DNA of 64,000 nucleotides from Coniferiporia sulphurascens (GCA_002794785.1 NBBA01000001.1:2976001-3040000); one strand, 5' to 3'; positions 12,023 through 23,345 are shown, numbered from the stretch's first letter. Numbers and translations are program-made. Notes: generated from the sequence alone by a model not told the origin.

Positions 12023-13637
12023 ATGTGTCGGTTCGTTATTTACAAAGGTACTGAGCCTGTCCAACTTTCTCATGTACGCAGCCTCTCCTATTCGCCATAT
12101 CCGCCGTTCGCTAGCAGCACTAATTTCCGGGGGACTCCCTCTCAAATTCTAGCTTCTCACGAAACCTTGCCATTCAATCATCAACCAGGCCTTCAATTCA
12201 CGCCTGAGAGTCGACCGTCGGAACCCAATCAACGGTGATGGATTTGGTGTTGGTTTGTGTTTATTCGTGAGCTGTGAACTTCTCTCGCCTGACCTCCGTT
12301 CCAAGGATGGTACGATTCCGTACACGACGAGGAACTGGGAAGCCAGCCCTGCATTTTCACGTCGGTGACTCCGGTGAGTGTATTGAAGCTCGTCCACTCC
12401 CCCGGTATCTTCCTAAAGATGCGAGTCTATAGGCCTGGAACAACGTCAACCTCACACGACTCGCCGAGAAGATCAAGTCTCCTCTCGTTTTGTATGCTAT
12501 CGAAGTTGTCGACCGCCTGTGTAAACGGTTCTGACTTGTTCATTCTGGAACGTAGCGCACATGTCCGCGCCACTACCGCTGGTTCGCTGTCGCTGGATAA
12601 TTGCCATCCTTTCGTACATGGGAAGCTCATGGTAGCTTTTATCAAATTTCGCTATTGGTATTCGCTAACCAATCGTTGACAAAGTTCATGCACAATGGGG
12701 GCATAGCAGAGTTTCTGAAGATTAAACGAAGGCTGCAGTCAACATTATCTGATGATGTTTACAATGTCCCGCTCGGCAACACTGGTTCGTCCCAGCCGTA
12801 TAGGGTTATAGAATCTACTAACTTCACGCGAAGATTCTGAGTGGGCCTTCGCGCTATTCTTGTCCAAGGCCAGTCGTTCGGGCCACTTTGGGGTACTCAT
12901 AAGTGCTGAAGATGGGCCGAACAGCTGCCTGACGCGAATGCGAATTCTTTTACACCCGCGCTTCTAAAACGGGCGATGCTGGATACAATCGCTTCTTTAA
13001 ACGGGTTCGCGCGAGAGTTCGACGTCACTGAGGTCTGAATCCAATCAACCACATGTTTCAGCATCCAATCGCGCTGACCACTCATATTTTTTCTTTCTAA
13101 AGCCCAGTCTCATGAATTTTTGTGTGACTGATGGAGAAACCGTGGTGGCGACAAGGTACATCTCCTCCAAAGTAGATGAAGCAGCGTCACTAGTAAGCCG
13201 TATGTATGCATATTCATATGCTGGCCTCATGCGTTCTCCAGTGGTTTTCTTCGGGTACGACGTTTTCCGAATACGCAAAGGGCGGACATTACAAGATGTC
13301 CAAAGCAGACAAGCGGGAAAACATCATCATGGTGCGTTGGAGCATAACGATCTATTTATGAACTACTGAAAGGTCAGGAAGGTTGCGAGTGAACCTTTGA
13401 CTTTCGAGAAAGGTACAGCCCCGTATTAGTCCCTCCGGGTTGAGCTGACAGCCGTCCTTAGCCGATTGGATGGAGATTCGAACGAATAACATGATTGTAG
13501 TCACACCGAAGATGAATCTCCTGCAGATACCCATCGTCGACGAGTTCTACGTGCCGCCGTCGGACCCTGCTTCCCTGAATCGCACCACTAGCTTCGCGGA
13601 GGGAAAGGGACTGCTCAATCCCCGACGGCCGCTTTGA
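12023..13637 (+). CDS. DUG3: class II glutamine amidotransferase DUG3
   Basis: Twelve exons: 12023-12073, 12153-12252, 12306-12373, 12433-12491, 12556-12631, 12685-12784, 12834-12868, 12925-13032, 13103-13192, 13242-13331, 13382-13412 and 13462-13637, giving 327 aa. The start MCRFVIYKGTEP supplies Cys2 as N-terminal nucleophile of the Ntn glutaminase fold. INGDGFGVGWYD, FAHVRATTAGSLSLDNCHPF and HNGGIAEF are the conserved substrate and amide-binding blocks. In yeast Dug3 works with Dug2 in glutathione breakdown outside gamma-glutamyl transpeptidase. No long ORF exists because introns cut it so often, so it looks degenerate at first sight but every junction is in frame. Intron 7 (12869-12924) has a GC donor, gccagt. 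Confidence 0.92.
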
Positions 13638-14065
13638 GTTGATATTAAGCGCTCCTGGTTATTCCGAAAAGCCTAAGTACTGTACGACTTGTGGGTAGGC
13701 ATAGGGGTTCAGACGTCTTGCATTGAGTAGGGAGTTGTTATCTAATGTTATACACTCTGTTGTATCCCACAACCTTGCTTTTTACGTCGCGTAAGGTCCG
13801 GTTGTAATGGATGCACAGTGAGCCGGGCCGTGCAGGTTGGCGATGACGAACGAATCCGCGCGCTCGCATCTTCGCACTAAGGATGCATGCGATCAGGTGG
13901 ACGGTCCTGACCATCAAGCCATCCTCGATAAAAATCTGCGAGTCGGATCTGCCATGACGAACGGATTATAGTACCGCCTTCCGCGATCCTGCTCACCCCC
14001 GGGCTCTCATCATGTCTGAAATACTGCGTGCGCTGGGCCAGCAATTTATTTCTCTCATCTTCAGG
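13638..14065. other. intergenic, no gene seen
   Basis: 428 bp between DUG3 and the cupin gene. An in-frame ATG at 14012 could extend the cupin by 18 residues, but a ttcag directly before 14065 could also close a leader intron. Nothing else is recognised. Confidence 0.5.
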
Positions 14066-14864
14066 ATGTCGCCCAAGGCCGCCGTCATCGCCGAGCACCC
14101 GCCGCCTGTGCGGCGCATCGTGACCGGTCACAATGACGAGGGACAGGGCACGGTCAAGAGCAACTCGTTGATCCCAGGAGAAGTAAGGACATCGTTTACG
14201 GCATCGACGTCGCTCTCGCCTTTGGCGCTGTTAACCCCGCATTGTTTCAGGATAGCAATTCCCCCGGATGTGACGGTCTGAGGTCAGGGGGCTTATGGAC
14301 CACCGAGTCCGTTCCGTCCAAAGATACAAATGACGAGTCCGTTGGTTCCGCATCACAAATCTGAATGTGTGCCTCAACTCAATTCACATGCAACGTTCCC
14401 AGCAGTGTCGACGGCGCGCAGCGCTATATTGACGGTCAAGGTCTGGTCATGCGGAACGGAACGAATTTGCGATTCACGGATCTGGCGCCGGGCGCGTCCT
14501 CCCCTATGGTAACCTTCTAATGCCGTTTGTCCGGCCGCAATCGTTGATTGGAATTTTTACAGCACAGGACAAGTTCCGTGGACTACAACACGCTCAGTGA
14601 GTGTGGCCTCCCCTTGCAACGCATGCCGCATTTAAGTGTGTCTCTTCTCCATTGCACCCTACAGTATCCGGAAAGCTAGTTTTAGTTATGGACGATGGCT
14701 CCGAGACGCTGGTCGAGAACCCGGGCGATACGGTGGTAATGAGGGGCAGTATGCACGCTTGGCGAAATCCCGGACCGGGATGGGCGAGATGGGTCAGCGT
14801 TCTTATCGACGCGGAGCCGGCCTTGGTAAACGGCAGTGCGCTGGAGGACGCTTGGCTTGCATAG
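14066..14864 (+). CDS. cupin-domain protein
   Basis: Exons 14066-14182, 14251-14336, 14406-14508, 14563-14596 and 14665-14864 give 179 aa. The single beta-barrel carries FTDLAPGASSPMHRT and DTVVMRGSMHAWRNPG, the two cupin motifs. They supply His103 and a later His as likely metal ligands. It resembles small fungal cupins of unknown substrate that are often near oxidoreductases. The second intron uses donor gtccgt (14337), chosen because it alone gives DTNDDVDGAQRYID. The gene converges on the rhamnose dehydrogenase-like SDR 139 bp downstream. An enzymatic role is an inference from the fold only. Confidence 0.85.
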
Positions 14865-15003
14865 TATAACGACCGAAGTAACTTTGAACGGGCGTATGAC
14901 GCTCAGGCCTGACCCGGCACGTTTTGATACAATTTCCCTTTTCTTTACTGGCTGTATGCGGACATGTCGCGTGGTAATAGCATATTAGGAGACCCCCTTC
15001 CAG

Positions 15004-16048
15004 CTACTGCAGGTTGACGAAGAGGCCGCCGTCTACTAGGAGTGAAGCACCCGTGACATACCGGGCCAGGTCGCTCGCCAGGAAGGCAATGGGTCCCGCA
15101 ACGTCTTCGGGTGCTGTCGTACATGGTCGTTGAGTATACAGCAAAAGAGGCAATGCAAAAAGGTTACCTCCTAAACGCCCTAGAACGGTCCTATTGATCG
15201 TGTAGTCGCGTTTAGCCTGGTCGGAAAGATCTTCCTTGTTGATGTCTGTGGCTATAGTCCCGGGTAGGACAGCATTGCAGCGAATATTGTACTTTCCGAG
15301 AGCGATTGCGCAGCTCTGCATGAGGGAGAGCAGGGCAGCCTTTGTAGGGGTATAGTGACTGGACTCAGTGCGTTAGCGAAATTAACGTAGTAGGTCCTTT
15401 TTATGTTCGACTGACCACTGCATCCCTCCGCCAACCAGAGCGGATATGGAAGAGACTGTGACGATGGAGCCGCCCTGCGGAACCTGCTCTTTCATCTGGT
15501 TTGCAACGGCTGCGCCGGGATTGTTCAGCGCCGGTTCTCGACTAAGGTGGAAGATAGCGTACCTTGTACTATGTAAAATGAGCCGTCCAGGTTGACTTGG
15601 CGAGTGCGCTCCCATGTCTCGATCGGCATTGTCAAGAACTCTGCAAAGGGGCAGATGCCGGCGTTGCTGACGAGGACGTCTGGCGATCTTCAAAAGCGGA
15701 AGGCGAGGAAGTGTGGGCGAGACGGACCTATTCTGCCAAATTCTTGGACGCCTTGGCTAACGATCTGGCAAGGGAGTTAGCTGGGCACACGAGGACGAGG
15801 AGTAGGCGGACTTGTAGAGAAGTCTCATGCTTTGCGATGTCGCCCGGTACGGCGATAGGTTTACAGTGGGCGTAAGAGCGGGCGAGTTCCTCCTTCAATG
15901 TGAGGATTTCGTGGGTAGTGGCCTCATCGCCGAAATAGTGGAGGACCAGGCCGGTCGCGCCGTGCTTAGCGAACTCGAGGGCGGTCGCGCGCCCGATGCC
16001 TCTGGATGCACCTGTGATGCAGACGACTTTGCCGGGCAGCAACGACAT
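15004..16048 (-). CDS. SDR, L-rhamnose 1-dehydrogenase-like
   Basis: Exons 16048-15812, 15764-15728, 15679-15563, 15509-15416, 15358-15168 and 15113-15004 give 261 aa. Classical SDR motifs: TGASRGIG (12-19) for the dinucleotide, SNAG, catalytic Ser near SSISALVGG, and Tyr164-x3-Lys168 in YTPTK. The ending LLVDGGLFVNLQ, and the blocks ALGKYNIRCNAVLPGTI and HYTPTKAALLSLMQS, closely recall fungal L-rhamnose 1-dehydrogenases. Those start the non-phosphorylated rhamnose pathway by making rhamnonolactone. None of the later pathway enzymes is in the window, so substrate is inferred. It is divergent from the reductoisomerase-like gene, with 287 bp between start codons. Confidence 0.88.
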
Positions 16049-16335
16049 GTTCAATAAGGCTAGGGAAAGGAGGGGCAAATGATATATGCACGTACTTGAT
16101 ACTCAGGTCATGGGGAGAACGGACCGGGGCCGATCCGCTCGTTTGTCGATCCCAGGCAGAAATACGTGCCTGCGGTGGCCAGTCCAGACGTCACCTGCTG
16201 CTCCTTCTAGTCCGTCAAGCGGTCCGCTGCTCTTCATGCGAAGCCTCCCCCCGGATCCCCGGCCGCGCTCGCCACTCCTCTGCCATATATCAGTATCCGT
16301 CCTTGTATGCTATCTATCCAACTGCTTCCCTAGCC

Positions 16336-17932
16336 ATGCCTGCCGCAAAGATGCATGTCCCCTCTTCATACATTCTCCCTTTACTTTCGCTAATTATCTC
16401 TCTACTTCAGCTACTACGATTCCGACGCCGACCTGTCCCTCCTTGATGGCAAGACCGTCGTCTTCCTAGGGTATGTTCAATTTATGCGCTCCACCTACTT
16501 GTCATCTAATCCCTCTTTCAGTTTCGGAAACCAGGGCGCCGCACAGGCTCAGAACCTCCGTGACTCCGGCATCCCGAACGACAAGATCCTCATTGCAAAT
16601 CGTGAAGACAGCTATGTCGAAGACGCAAAATCAAAGGGTTTTAACATCACTCACGACTTTGCCAAGGCTGCCGAGGTCGCCGATGGTAAACTATCTTATT
16701 CCCAGTACAGTCCTTTTTTAACCTTGTTCGTTTCATTCCACAGTCCTGTTCCTTTTGGTCCCGGATCAGGTTCAGCCGCGTATCTTCAACCAACAAATAG
16801 CCCCGCACCTGAAGGAAGGCAGTACTATCGTCGTTGCAAGCGGCTACAACGTTTTCTACAAGCTGCTCAGCATCCCACCGTCAAGCAACGTCGTCATGGT
16901 CGCTCCTCGGTAAGCCAACATAGTTGGCCAAAACATCCTGTTCTATTCCAGCTAACAAACCTTGCATACAGTATGATCGGTGACTAAGCACATTAGCAAT
17001 CAAATCTTGCGCTGTTTTGGACTTACATTTCTTCCGTAAGGCTCGTCCGTACGGTCCTTGTTTGAGAAGGGCAAGGGCTTCCCTTGCTTTGTTTCCGTTG
17101 AGCAAGACGGTGCCGGAAAGGCACTGGAACTTGCACTCGCACTTTCCCGAGCTATCGGCGCGACCAAAGCCGGTGCAATTGAATCTTCTGTCAGGGAAGA
17201 GACGGCAATGTGAGTGCAGTGCATTTTGCGCTGTGCGTCCTAAACTGATCACAAATATAGGGACCTCTTTGCAGAGCAGGCTCTGTGGCCCAACATCATC
17301 ATGCTCTTCCAGTGGGTTCTCCTGTATTATTTGCAACAAAGAGTTAGCATTGAAGCAACCATAATTAACCTTACAGGCAAGCCTTCAGCGTGTTGAAGGA
17401 TGCCGGATGCTCTGACGAGGCTCTTTGTTACGAGATGTAAGTTAGTTCTCAACCTATTACCAGACTAGGACTTACGAGAACGCCTCTAGGTGGATGTCGA
17501 AGGAGCCGGCAGAGATCTTTGAGAGAGCTGCAGAAGAGGGCTTCATTCTCCAGGTGAAAATCCAACCCCGCATATACCCGACGGCCCGATTATTTGACTG
17601 TGCGTTGGTTGATAGCTGAAGCACCACTCGTCGGTATCGCAATTTGGACAACTGAGTGGAGCCCTTGCTCTTGACGGAACCCAGACCCGCAAGCATTTCG
17701 AAGACATCTTACACAACCAGGTAAAATATTTAGGTCGCTGTTTTTGAGGATGCCGTTCTGAACGAAAGTGCATTAAAAGGTGCTTAATGGCAAGTTCTGT
17801 CGGGAGTTCAGCAAGATCGAAGATGCTCTTGAAAAAGAAGGTGACGAGAACCCCCTGAACGAGCTGTACAAGAAGTCCGAAGCGACTGAATTGGGACAAG
17901 CCGAGAAGAGGGTCCGCGCACGGCTGGGTTGA
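16336..17932 (+). CDS. ketol-acid reductoisomerase-like protein
   Basis: Eleven exons: 16336-16352, 16411-16470, 16522-16685, 16744-16909, 16972-16979, 17041-17209, 17261-17311, 17377-17436, 17490-17553, 17616-17720 and 17780-17932, giving 338 aa. [20 protein letters not shown] leads into the Rossmann fingerprint [17 protein letters not shown]. The helical KARI domain follows with EETAMDLFAEQA (metal-binding Asp and Glu) and [10 protein letters not shown]. The first intron (16353-16410) needs a GC donor (gcatgt) to give KIYYDSD. Exon 5 is only 8 nt. There is no mitochondrial presequence, unlike fungal Ilv5, and length and order fit bacterial short KARI. Function in branched-chain amino acid synthesis is plausible but not certain. 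Confidence 0.87.
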
Positions 17933-18085
17933 TTGGAACAACTTGTATACTAACAGAAGCAGCGTGTATTTCATAGACAAACATAGCACAGAGTATAGCA
18001 CTTGCCTCAGACTTGCAATCACTAGAAATTTTAGTACTTTTTCAGTTGGTGGTGGAATTCTTATAGAAGATAGAAGAAAGCCATA

Positions 18086-18094
18086 TCACGTGAT
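18086..18094. promoter_or_regulatory. CACGTG box (TCACGTGAT) upstream of the RBM39-like gene
   Basis: The same nine-base form as at 6041, about 135 nt before the start codon at 18229. Confidence 0.45.
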
Positions 18095-18228
18095 AATCCC
18101 GTGACTGTGAGAATTATACACAATTGACAGTGTCCTCGCACGGCCACCCTTCGACCGACCTTTCTCTTGAAGTCATCCCAGGGTTCTTACTTCAACCGAC
18201 TTATCTGAGCCGTTTCTGCGCATAGCTA

Positions 18229-20693
18229 ATGTCTTCAACCAGCAAAAGGATGGCGGTCGACTCCAGTCCCGGTCATAGGTCGTAAGTATACCTGCTTTTA
18301 GCGGGCTGCACCTGCGTGTTGATGTAGTCGACAGCTCGCGAAATCTTTCTGTCGAAACTCACAGAACCCGTCGTTCTCACAGGTCCCGGTCGAAATCTCG
18401 AGACAGACACAGCTCAAGGCACGAAAAAGGCGAACACGAGCGTCGTCACCGAAGCCGGAGTCATGGCCGGTCCGACAGGGACAGGAGCCATAGAGAGCGC
18501 GACAAGGACAAAGGAGCGCGAAGCAAGTCGAGAGAGCGCTCTCATAGAGACAGGGACCGTGAGGGTCGCGACAGAGATAGGGACAGGGATCGTCGTCGTG
18601 ACCGTGACGACGGGGACCGCCATCGTGAAAAAGATAGGAATGGTCATCGTGAGCGTGGGGAGCGTGGAAGGGACGGAGACAGGGATGTTGACCGGGACGA
18701 CCGAGATCGTAGGGAGCGCCGGCGCAGACCCCGCGAGGATGATGTGGATGACCACAGAGTCAAAAAGATGCGTGGAGATCTTGAGGATGTTCCCCCACCC
18801 CCGAGCGCGGGGTTGGGTCCGCCGGATGTCCGTCGTCCGCGTTCGAGGGACTCCGACCGTAGGTCTGCAAGAGGTCTACGTGATCCCCGGGATGAGCTCG
18901 ACGATTCCATGAGGCCTCCACCAAGAAGGGAACGTGACGAACGAATCAGGGATGGCGGGCGGGACCGAGAGGACCGGAGACCGAGCCGACGCCCCCCATC
19001 TCCTCCAGATGAAGATACTCTCAGTGAATCTCGTCGTCGTATCCCTTCGCCACCGCCGCCACCACCACCGCCAGTGAAGTACGTGGCTAGTTTATTTTTT
19101 TCTAAAAAGATACCTTCTTACATTATTTATTCTGGAAGGCGCCCGTCACCGATTTACGAGGCGCCATCAGATCCCTTCATGGATGAACAAAAGGAAGACG
19201 ACTCAGAGGCGCGGTCCGTCTTCGTCTCTCAACTGGCTGCACGCATGACGGCTCGTGATTTGGGCTATTTCTTTGAAGACAAACTGGGAGAAAATACTGT
19301 CCTAGACTCTCGTATCGTCACTGACCGGCTTTCTAGACGTTCTAAGGGGTATGAGTTTTCCCGCTTTCACTGGATTGGAAGAGAGTTAACTCGTTATCAG
19401 TATTGCTTATGTCGAGTTCCGCTCCGTTGATCTGGTCGAGAAGGCCATTGCTTTGACTGGCACCATAGTAATGGGACTACCTGTCATGATACAGCATACT
19501 GAAGCGGAGAGAAACAAAACACATGCAGGCGACGGGTATGTTCTATCCCTCCTATTAAAGCGTGTCTATTTTAAGAAACGCTTTGTGACTTCAGGAGTAT
19601 AAATCTTCCTCCCGGTGCTAGTGGTCATGGGGCAACGTGAGTCCTGCGCGCAACAAACCGGTGTCTCTACTGACAACATTATCTCTTTAGGCTTTACGTT
19701 GGTTCGCTCCACTTTAATTTGACAGAATCAGATATAAAACAGGTTTTCGAGCCGTTCGGAGAGCTTGACTTTGTTGATCTCCATAAGGACCCCACGACTG
19801 GTCGCAGCAAAGGCTATGCCTTCATTCAGTACGTCCAATGACAGAATTCCGCCCAAAGGTATTTAATGAACGAATTATTTATTAGCTATAAGCGCGCGGA
19901 GGACGCAAAAATGGCACTAGAGCAGATGGAAGGGTTTGAACTTGCCGGTCGCACGGTAAACTATTTATTCCGTGGCATATATCGGACACTGACTTGTGCT
20001 TCTTGAAGCTTCGCGTCAACACTGTCCATGAGAAGGGTCAGATGAAGTTCTCCACCCAGGACTCATTGGAGGAGAATGGAGGTATGTTCAACGTCTGTTC
20101 TCACGATCGACCGGTCACTCACGTCGACACTGCAAGGCGGTAACTTGAATGCAGCCTCACGACAAGCACTGATGCAGAAACTTGCTAGAATTGAACCTGC
20201 TCCTGTAGTTATGCAGCCAATGTGGGTTATCTTTTAATACCCGTTTCCCTTTTATTAATTCTAACTTTTGTTCAGCTCGAGGCCCACGATCGCGCAAACC
20301 ATGACATCGAAGTCTGTTTTGCTGAGGAATATGTTTGATCCCGAAGAGTAGGTCACAAAATAATTTTATTTACGCATTGCTGATTTATCGCTGCATCAGG
20401 GAAAGCGAATCGGATTGGGACAAGGACCTCGGTGAAGATGTGAAAGGCGAATGTCAATCAAAATACGGTCCAGTCATACATATTAAGGTAGAGAAGGACT
20501 CTGAGGTGTGTATTAACTTTCACGATCAACGTTGTTGTTCTAATGTGTGTCTTTCTAGGGTGAAATTTATGTTCAATTCGACAGTGTTGACTCAGCGAAG
20601 AAGGCCGTTGAAGGTTTGCATGGTCGGTGGTTTGGCGGAAAACAGATTAGCGCGACGTTCATTTCTGATGCAATCATGCAAGCCCACCGGTGA
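18229..20693 (+). CDS. RBM39/CC1-like splicing factor (Rsd1 type)
   Basis: Exons 18229-18281, 18365-19078, 19139-19348, 19401-19535, 19595-19636, 19691-19828, 19886-19955, 20009-20081, 20137-20221, 20276-20347, 20400-20505 and 20559-20693 give 610 aa. Residues 15-240 are an RS/RD/RE domain with a polyproline end. RRM1 starts at RSVFVSQLAARMTARDL, RRM2 at LYVGSLHFNLTESDIK. The C-terminal U2AF-homology motif starts with LLRNMFDPEE and has GRWFGGKQ. It belongs to the alternative splicing factors that bind U2AF/SF3b ULMs. Two tandem acceptors (18364 and 18388) are both in frame. The 60-nt intron 19079-19138 has no stop and could be retained. Confidence 0.93.
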
Positions 20694-21190
20694 TGGCTTA
20701 TACCTGCCTTTTGTGGCGACGACTTATGACAGTTCTATGAGCTTTTATTAGGGGTATAAACAAACCGCAGGGCTAGGGCATGACCGAGCGCCTCAGAATG
20801 CTATGTTTCTTCCATTTTTCTTGCTCTTAAAAACATTAAAACTCTCAACGAGCCGATGTGATATTGCAGATATACGATATTTCTACTTTTCTTACAGGCG
20901 CGGCCACGATAGGCCAGGTTGTCGAGACTGTTACGAATTTAAATTTTATATATATTGATCGCCTATCTTTCCTTCAGATAACCACCTGCTTTGAAAATGT
21001 CGTTATGAAACGAGAAGTAGTTTTTATGCTTGTTGGTTTGTGTGTGCTTGGCAAGATTTAATACCTCCAGAACTCTTTAGTCCCAGCTTTTCCACTTCTA
21101 ACTGATCCATGCCTGCATGGTAAGTGCGGTTTGCCTATTCTTCGCTTGTGCTCTCTCGATCCTGGGACCCTTCTAGGATGTTTTCTGCCA

Positions 21191-21357
21191 ATGAAAGCCG
21201 CTCATCTTCCTTTACGCGTATGGCTTGCTCGCGTGAGTCTTTAGGTTGTGCCACTCCCGTGACTACCCCGTTTTGCGCTTTAGGGTGAAGGTCCGTTCTT
21301 AGACAAAGAGACGATTGACGATCGCACGGCCTGCCTTTTTGTACGGGGAAACAATGG
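21191..21357 (+). pseudogene. orphan exon-like pair, possible gene remnant
   Basis: An ATG at 21191 opens 14 codons to a good donor (gtgagt, 21233). An acceptor (gctttag, 21283) leads to a second open segment 21284-21357 ending at gtatgc. The spliced peptide has 39 residues and looks protein-like, with DKETIDDRTACLFVRG at its C-terminal part. No further exon keeps the frame: the next acceptor gives an immediate stop. A weak upstream exon (ATG 21111) joins in the wrong phase. It is either a decayed gene or chance. Confidence 0.2.
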
Positions 21358-21411
21358 GTATGCTTTAGGGAGCACGCGCAACTAATTATAGATGATTAAT
21401 GACGAACGGAT

Positions 21412-21434
21412 CATTTCATCTTCATGATGAAATG
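21412..21434. repeat. inverted repeat, 9-bp stem
   Basis: CATTTCATC and GATGAAATG around a five-base loop, 42 nt beyond the thioesterase stop codon. Probably lies in its 3' UTR. Confidence 0.5.
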
Positions 21435-21475
21435 CAGCCGCCCTGAGTACTAGTAGATGAAATTATACTAAGCTA

Positions 21476-22872
21476 CTAAAGTTTCGACTTTTCTGGTTGG
21501 TCAATATAAGAGCGAATAACGCCCTCTTGAGTCGTGATGGCTACGAGCGTCCCATCTAGTGTGTACATCTTTGAAGAATCAGGTCGTGTTCGTGGTGAAA
21601 GTGCAGTGTGTTGCACATACCTGCCCTTGGGCTACCCCTCTTCCTGAGCCCGTCCGTGGAGACTGAATCTAAATTTCGCTGTCGGCGGTACCGGACAAAT
21701 TGTAGAGTGCCTGTACTTACAACATACAAGATCCAGTCGGAGCAGTCAATTACATCGCTAAGGGAGAAAAACGATGTTAAAGTCTAGGCTCTCTGAGACC
21801 GGAACTAACAGTTAATTACCTGTAGAAAAATACGGCATGATCTAGTGACGACTGGGACAATTTAAGTATACGTTATTGTCGTCAATGAAAAATCGATACG
21901 TACAGACATGCCCAGTGATCCGGGCCCCTTTCCAAATCTTTTCAAACCCGCCGACCTAGCGGCCACACTGATACTGGAAAAGCATGTGAGTAATGGGTAG
22001 ATTATGCTTGTAGGTACTTAGGGGGAAGCAGTACTGACAACGACATGTCCGACATGTAACCGAGGATAGATTTCTGGAAGGCAGGTCCGTATTTCGGAAT
22101 TCCACGCGCTTTCATGTAATACAAGACCACGGTTGTTCCGTCGGCGGCCTTGCGCTCTACTTGAACAGTACACTGAATCGGACTTTTGGAGCGTTCCTAG
22201 GGACGTTAGTAGGTAAGTGATTGATTGAACGTCAATCCTGGAGCTACCCGCACCTGAACAATTCCCTCCATTATCTCTGTCATTCTCTCGTCTCCCTTTA
22301 CGGACTGAAGCCAGCGGCGGTAGAAGTCTATATCCAGCTCGAGTTCCTCCGGTTTGGGAACATCCGAAGGCATTGGCCATTGATGTGAAGGGTGCATCGG
22401 CTCCGGACGATGGAACGAACACATCATGATGAAGACGACCTTGCCCCTCTGGACGGCCCTGACGAAACGCGTCGTGTAGGAGCGTCCTTCGCGCAGCCTG
22501 TCGACATAATATAGGACAGGAAGCGAGGCGGACGCGCTTAAGAGAAAGTAGCACTGGGAAGGCCCAATGTAAGCCTTCGGTGACGTTTAAAATGCTTTTC
22601 GGCCTACATGCAGTGACTAGTGTGGGAGGGAGATCAGCCATTTCGCAGCGCAGTGGGAACAAAGTTCATACGTGAAGTCCGTATGCCGGGTCGACGCAGT
22701 TCGTTGCAGATACCACGGCTTGTGATATAACTTGGCCACCGAATGCACCTCGCGATCGCACGGGGAGCCAGAGCGTCTTGGAACGGAACAAGTTCGTGTC
22801 GAGCTGCTCAACCTCAAGGGAAGTGGATATGAGTTCATGCTCGGCCTGGACAGAGGTGCTCGAGTCCGCCAT
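21476..22872 (-). CDS. TES1: acyl-CoA thioesterase II (peroxisomal TES1 type)
   Basis: Nine exons: 22872-22672, 22616-22608, 22553-22254, 22196-22039, 21973-21904, 21851-21820, 21757-21721, 21668-21621 and 21568-21476, giving 315 aa. The double hot-dog fold is clear: SRGAFGGQVISQAV, LHSLHCYFLLSAS, LREGRSYTTRFVRAVQ in the first half; SSLDHAVFFYSDVIDCSDW and GRGVAQGQMYTLDG in the second, with the conserved Asp, Ser/Thr and Gln of TesB enzymes. It hydrolyses acyl-CoA, probably in peroxisomes, although the C-terminus (EKSKL) only loosely resembles a PTS1. Exon 2 is 9 nt and encodes Ser-Leu-His; without it the motif SLHCYF is broken. Confidence 0.93.
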
Positions 22873-23345
22873 GGTTGTCAAAAGTTGAAAGATTGAATGC
22901 AAGCGAAAAAGTGTTGGCCATTAATATTCGCAGCAGACAAGCCCGAGTCCGAGTCGTCGGTTAGGAAACCGGGCTCGGCAACTTTATGCACGGTGCTCGT
23001 GATTTTTGCCGCCGTTTCAACCCCGGCCTAATCAGGCAGGCAACGTCTGTGGCTCGCCCTTGGTAAACCCACTTTGTTGTCATTTAATCTATACACACAT
23101 GGCGCCGATAGTGCTACATTCCAAACACTGGCTGCTCTAGCCTCACTGCCTTCTGCGGTCTCAGCTACCATAAAATGCCCTCTCAAGTGCCTGTGCGGCG
23201 TCTGCGATAAGCTCCCGGCCCGACTGCAAGACGCTGGATTAATCAGAAGCAACAGCAGGCTTTCAGTCAGCATTAGTGTGGGAAAAAAAAACAGGAAAAA
23301 CACATACCCTGACAAGACCGGGAAAAAAGAAATCGCTGGTTAATA
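22873..23345. other. intergenic, no gene seen
   Basis: 473 bp between two minus-strand genes: thioesterase promoter and esterase 3' end. The short ORFs here have no coding character. Confidence 0.5.

Larger units (their letters stand above)
20694..21475. other. intergenic with orphan exon-like segments
   Basis: 782 bp between the RBM39-like and thioesterase genes, which converge. Apart from the exon-like pair at 21191-21357 and a hairpin at 21412-21434 nothing is recognised. Confidence 0.5.

Noticed and set aside
12023..13637. DUG3 as a pseudogene broken by frameshifts
   Set aside because: Every break coincides with intron borders; 12 exons join in frame, one with a GC donor.
16484..16987. 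A 167-aa plus-strand ORF
   Set aside because: It is exon 3 of the KARI-like gene read through an intron into the wrong frame.
23028..23343. Overlapping ORFs on both strands upstream of the esterase stop
   Set aside because: Mutually antisense short ORFs with no conserved blocks; treated as intergenic.
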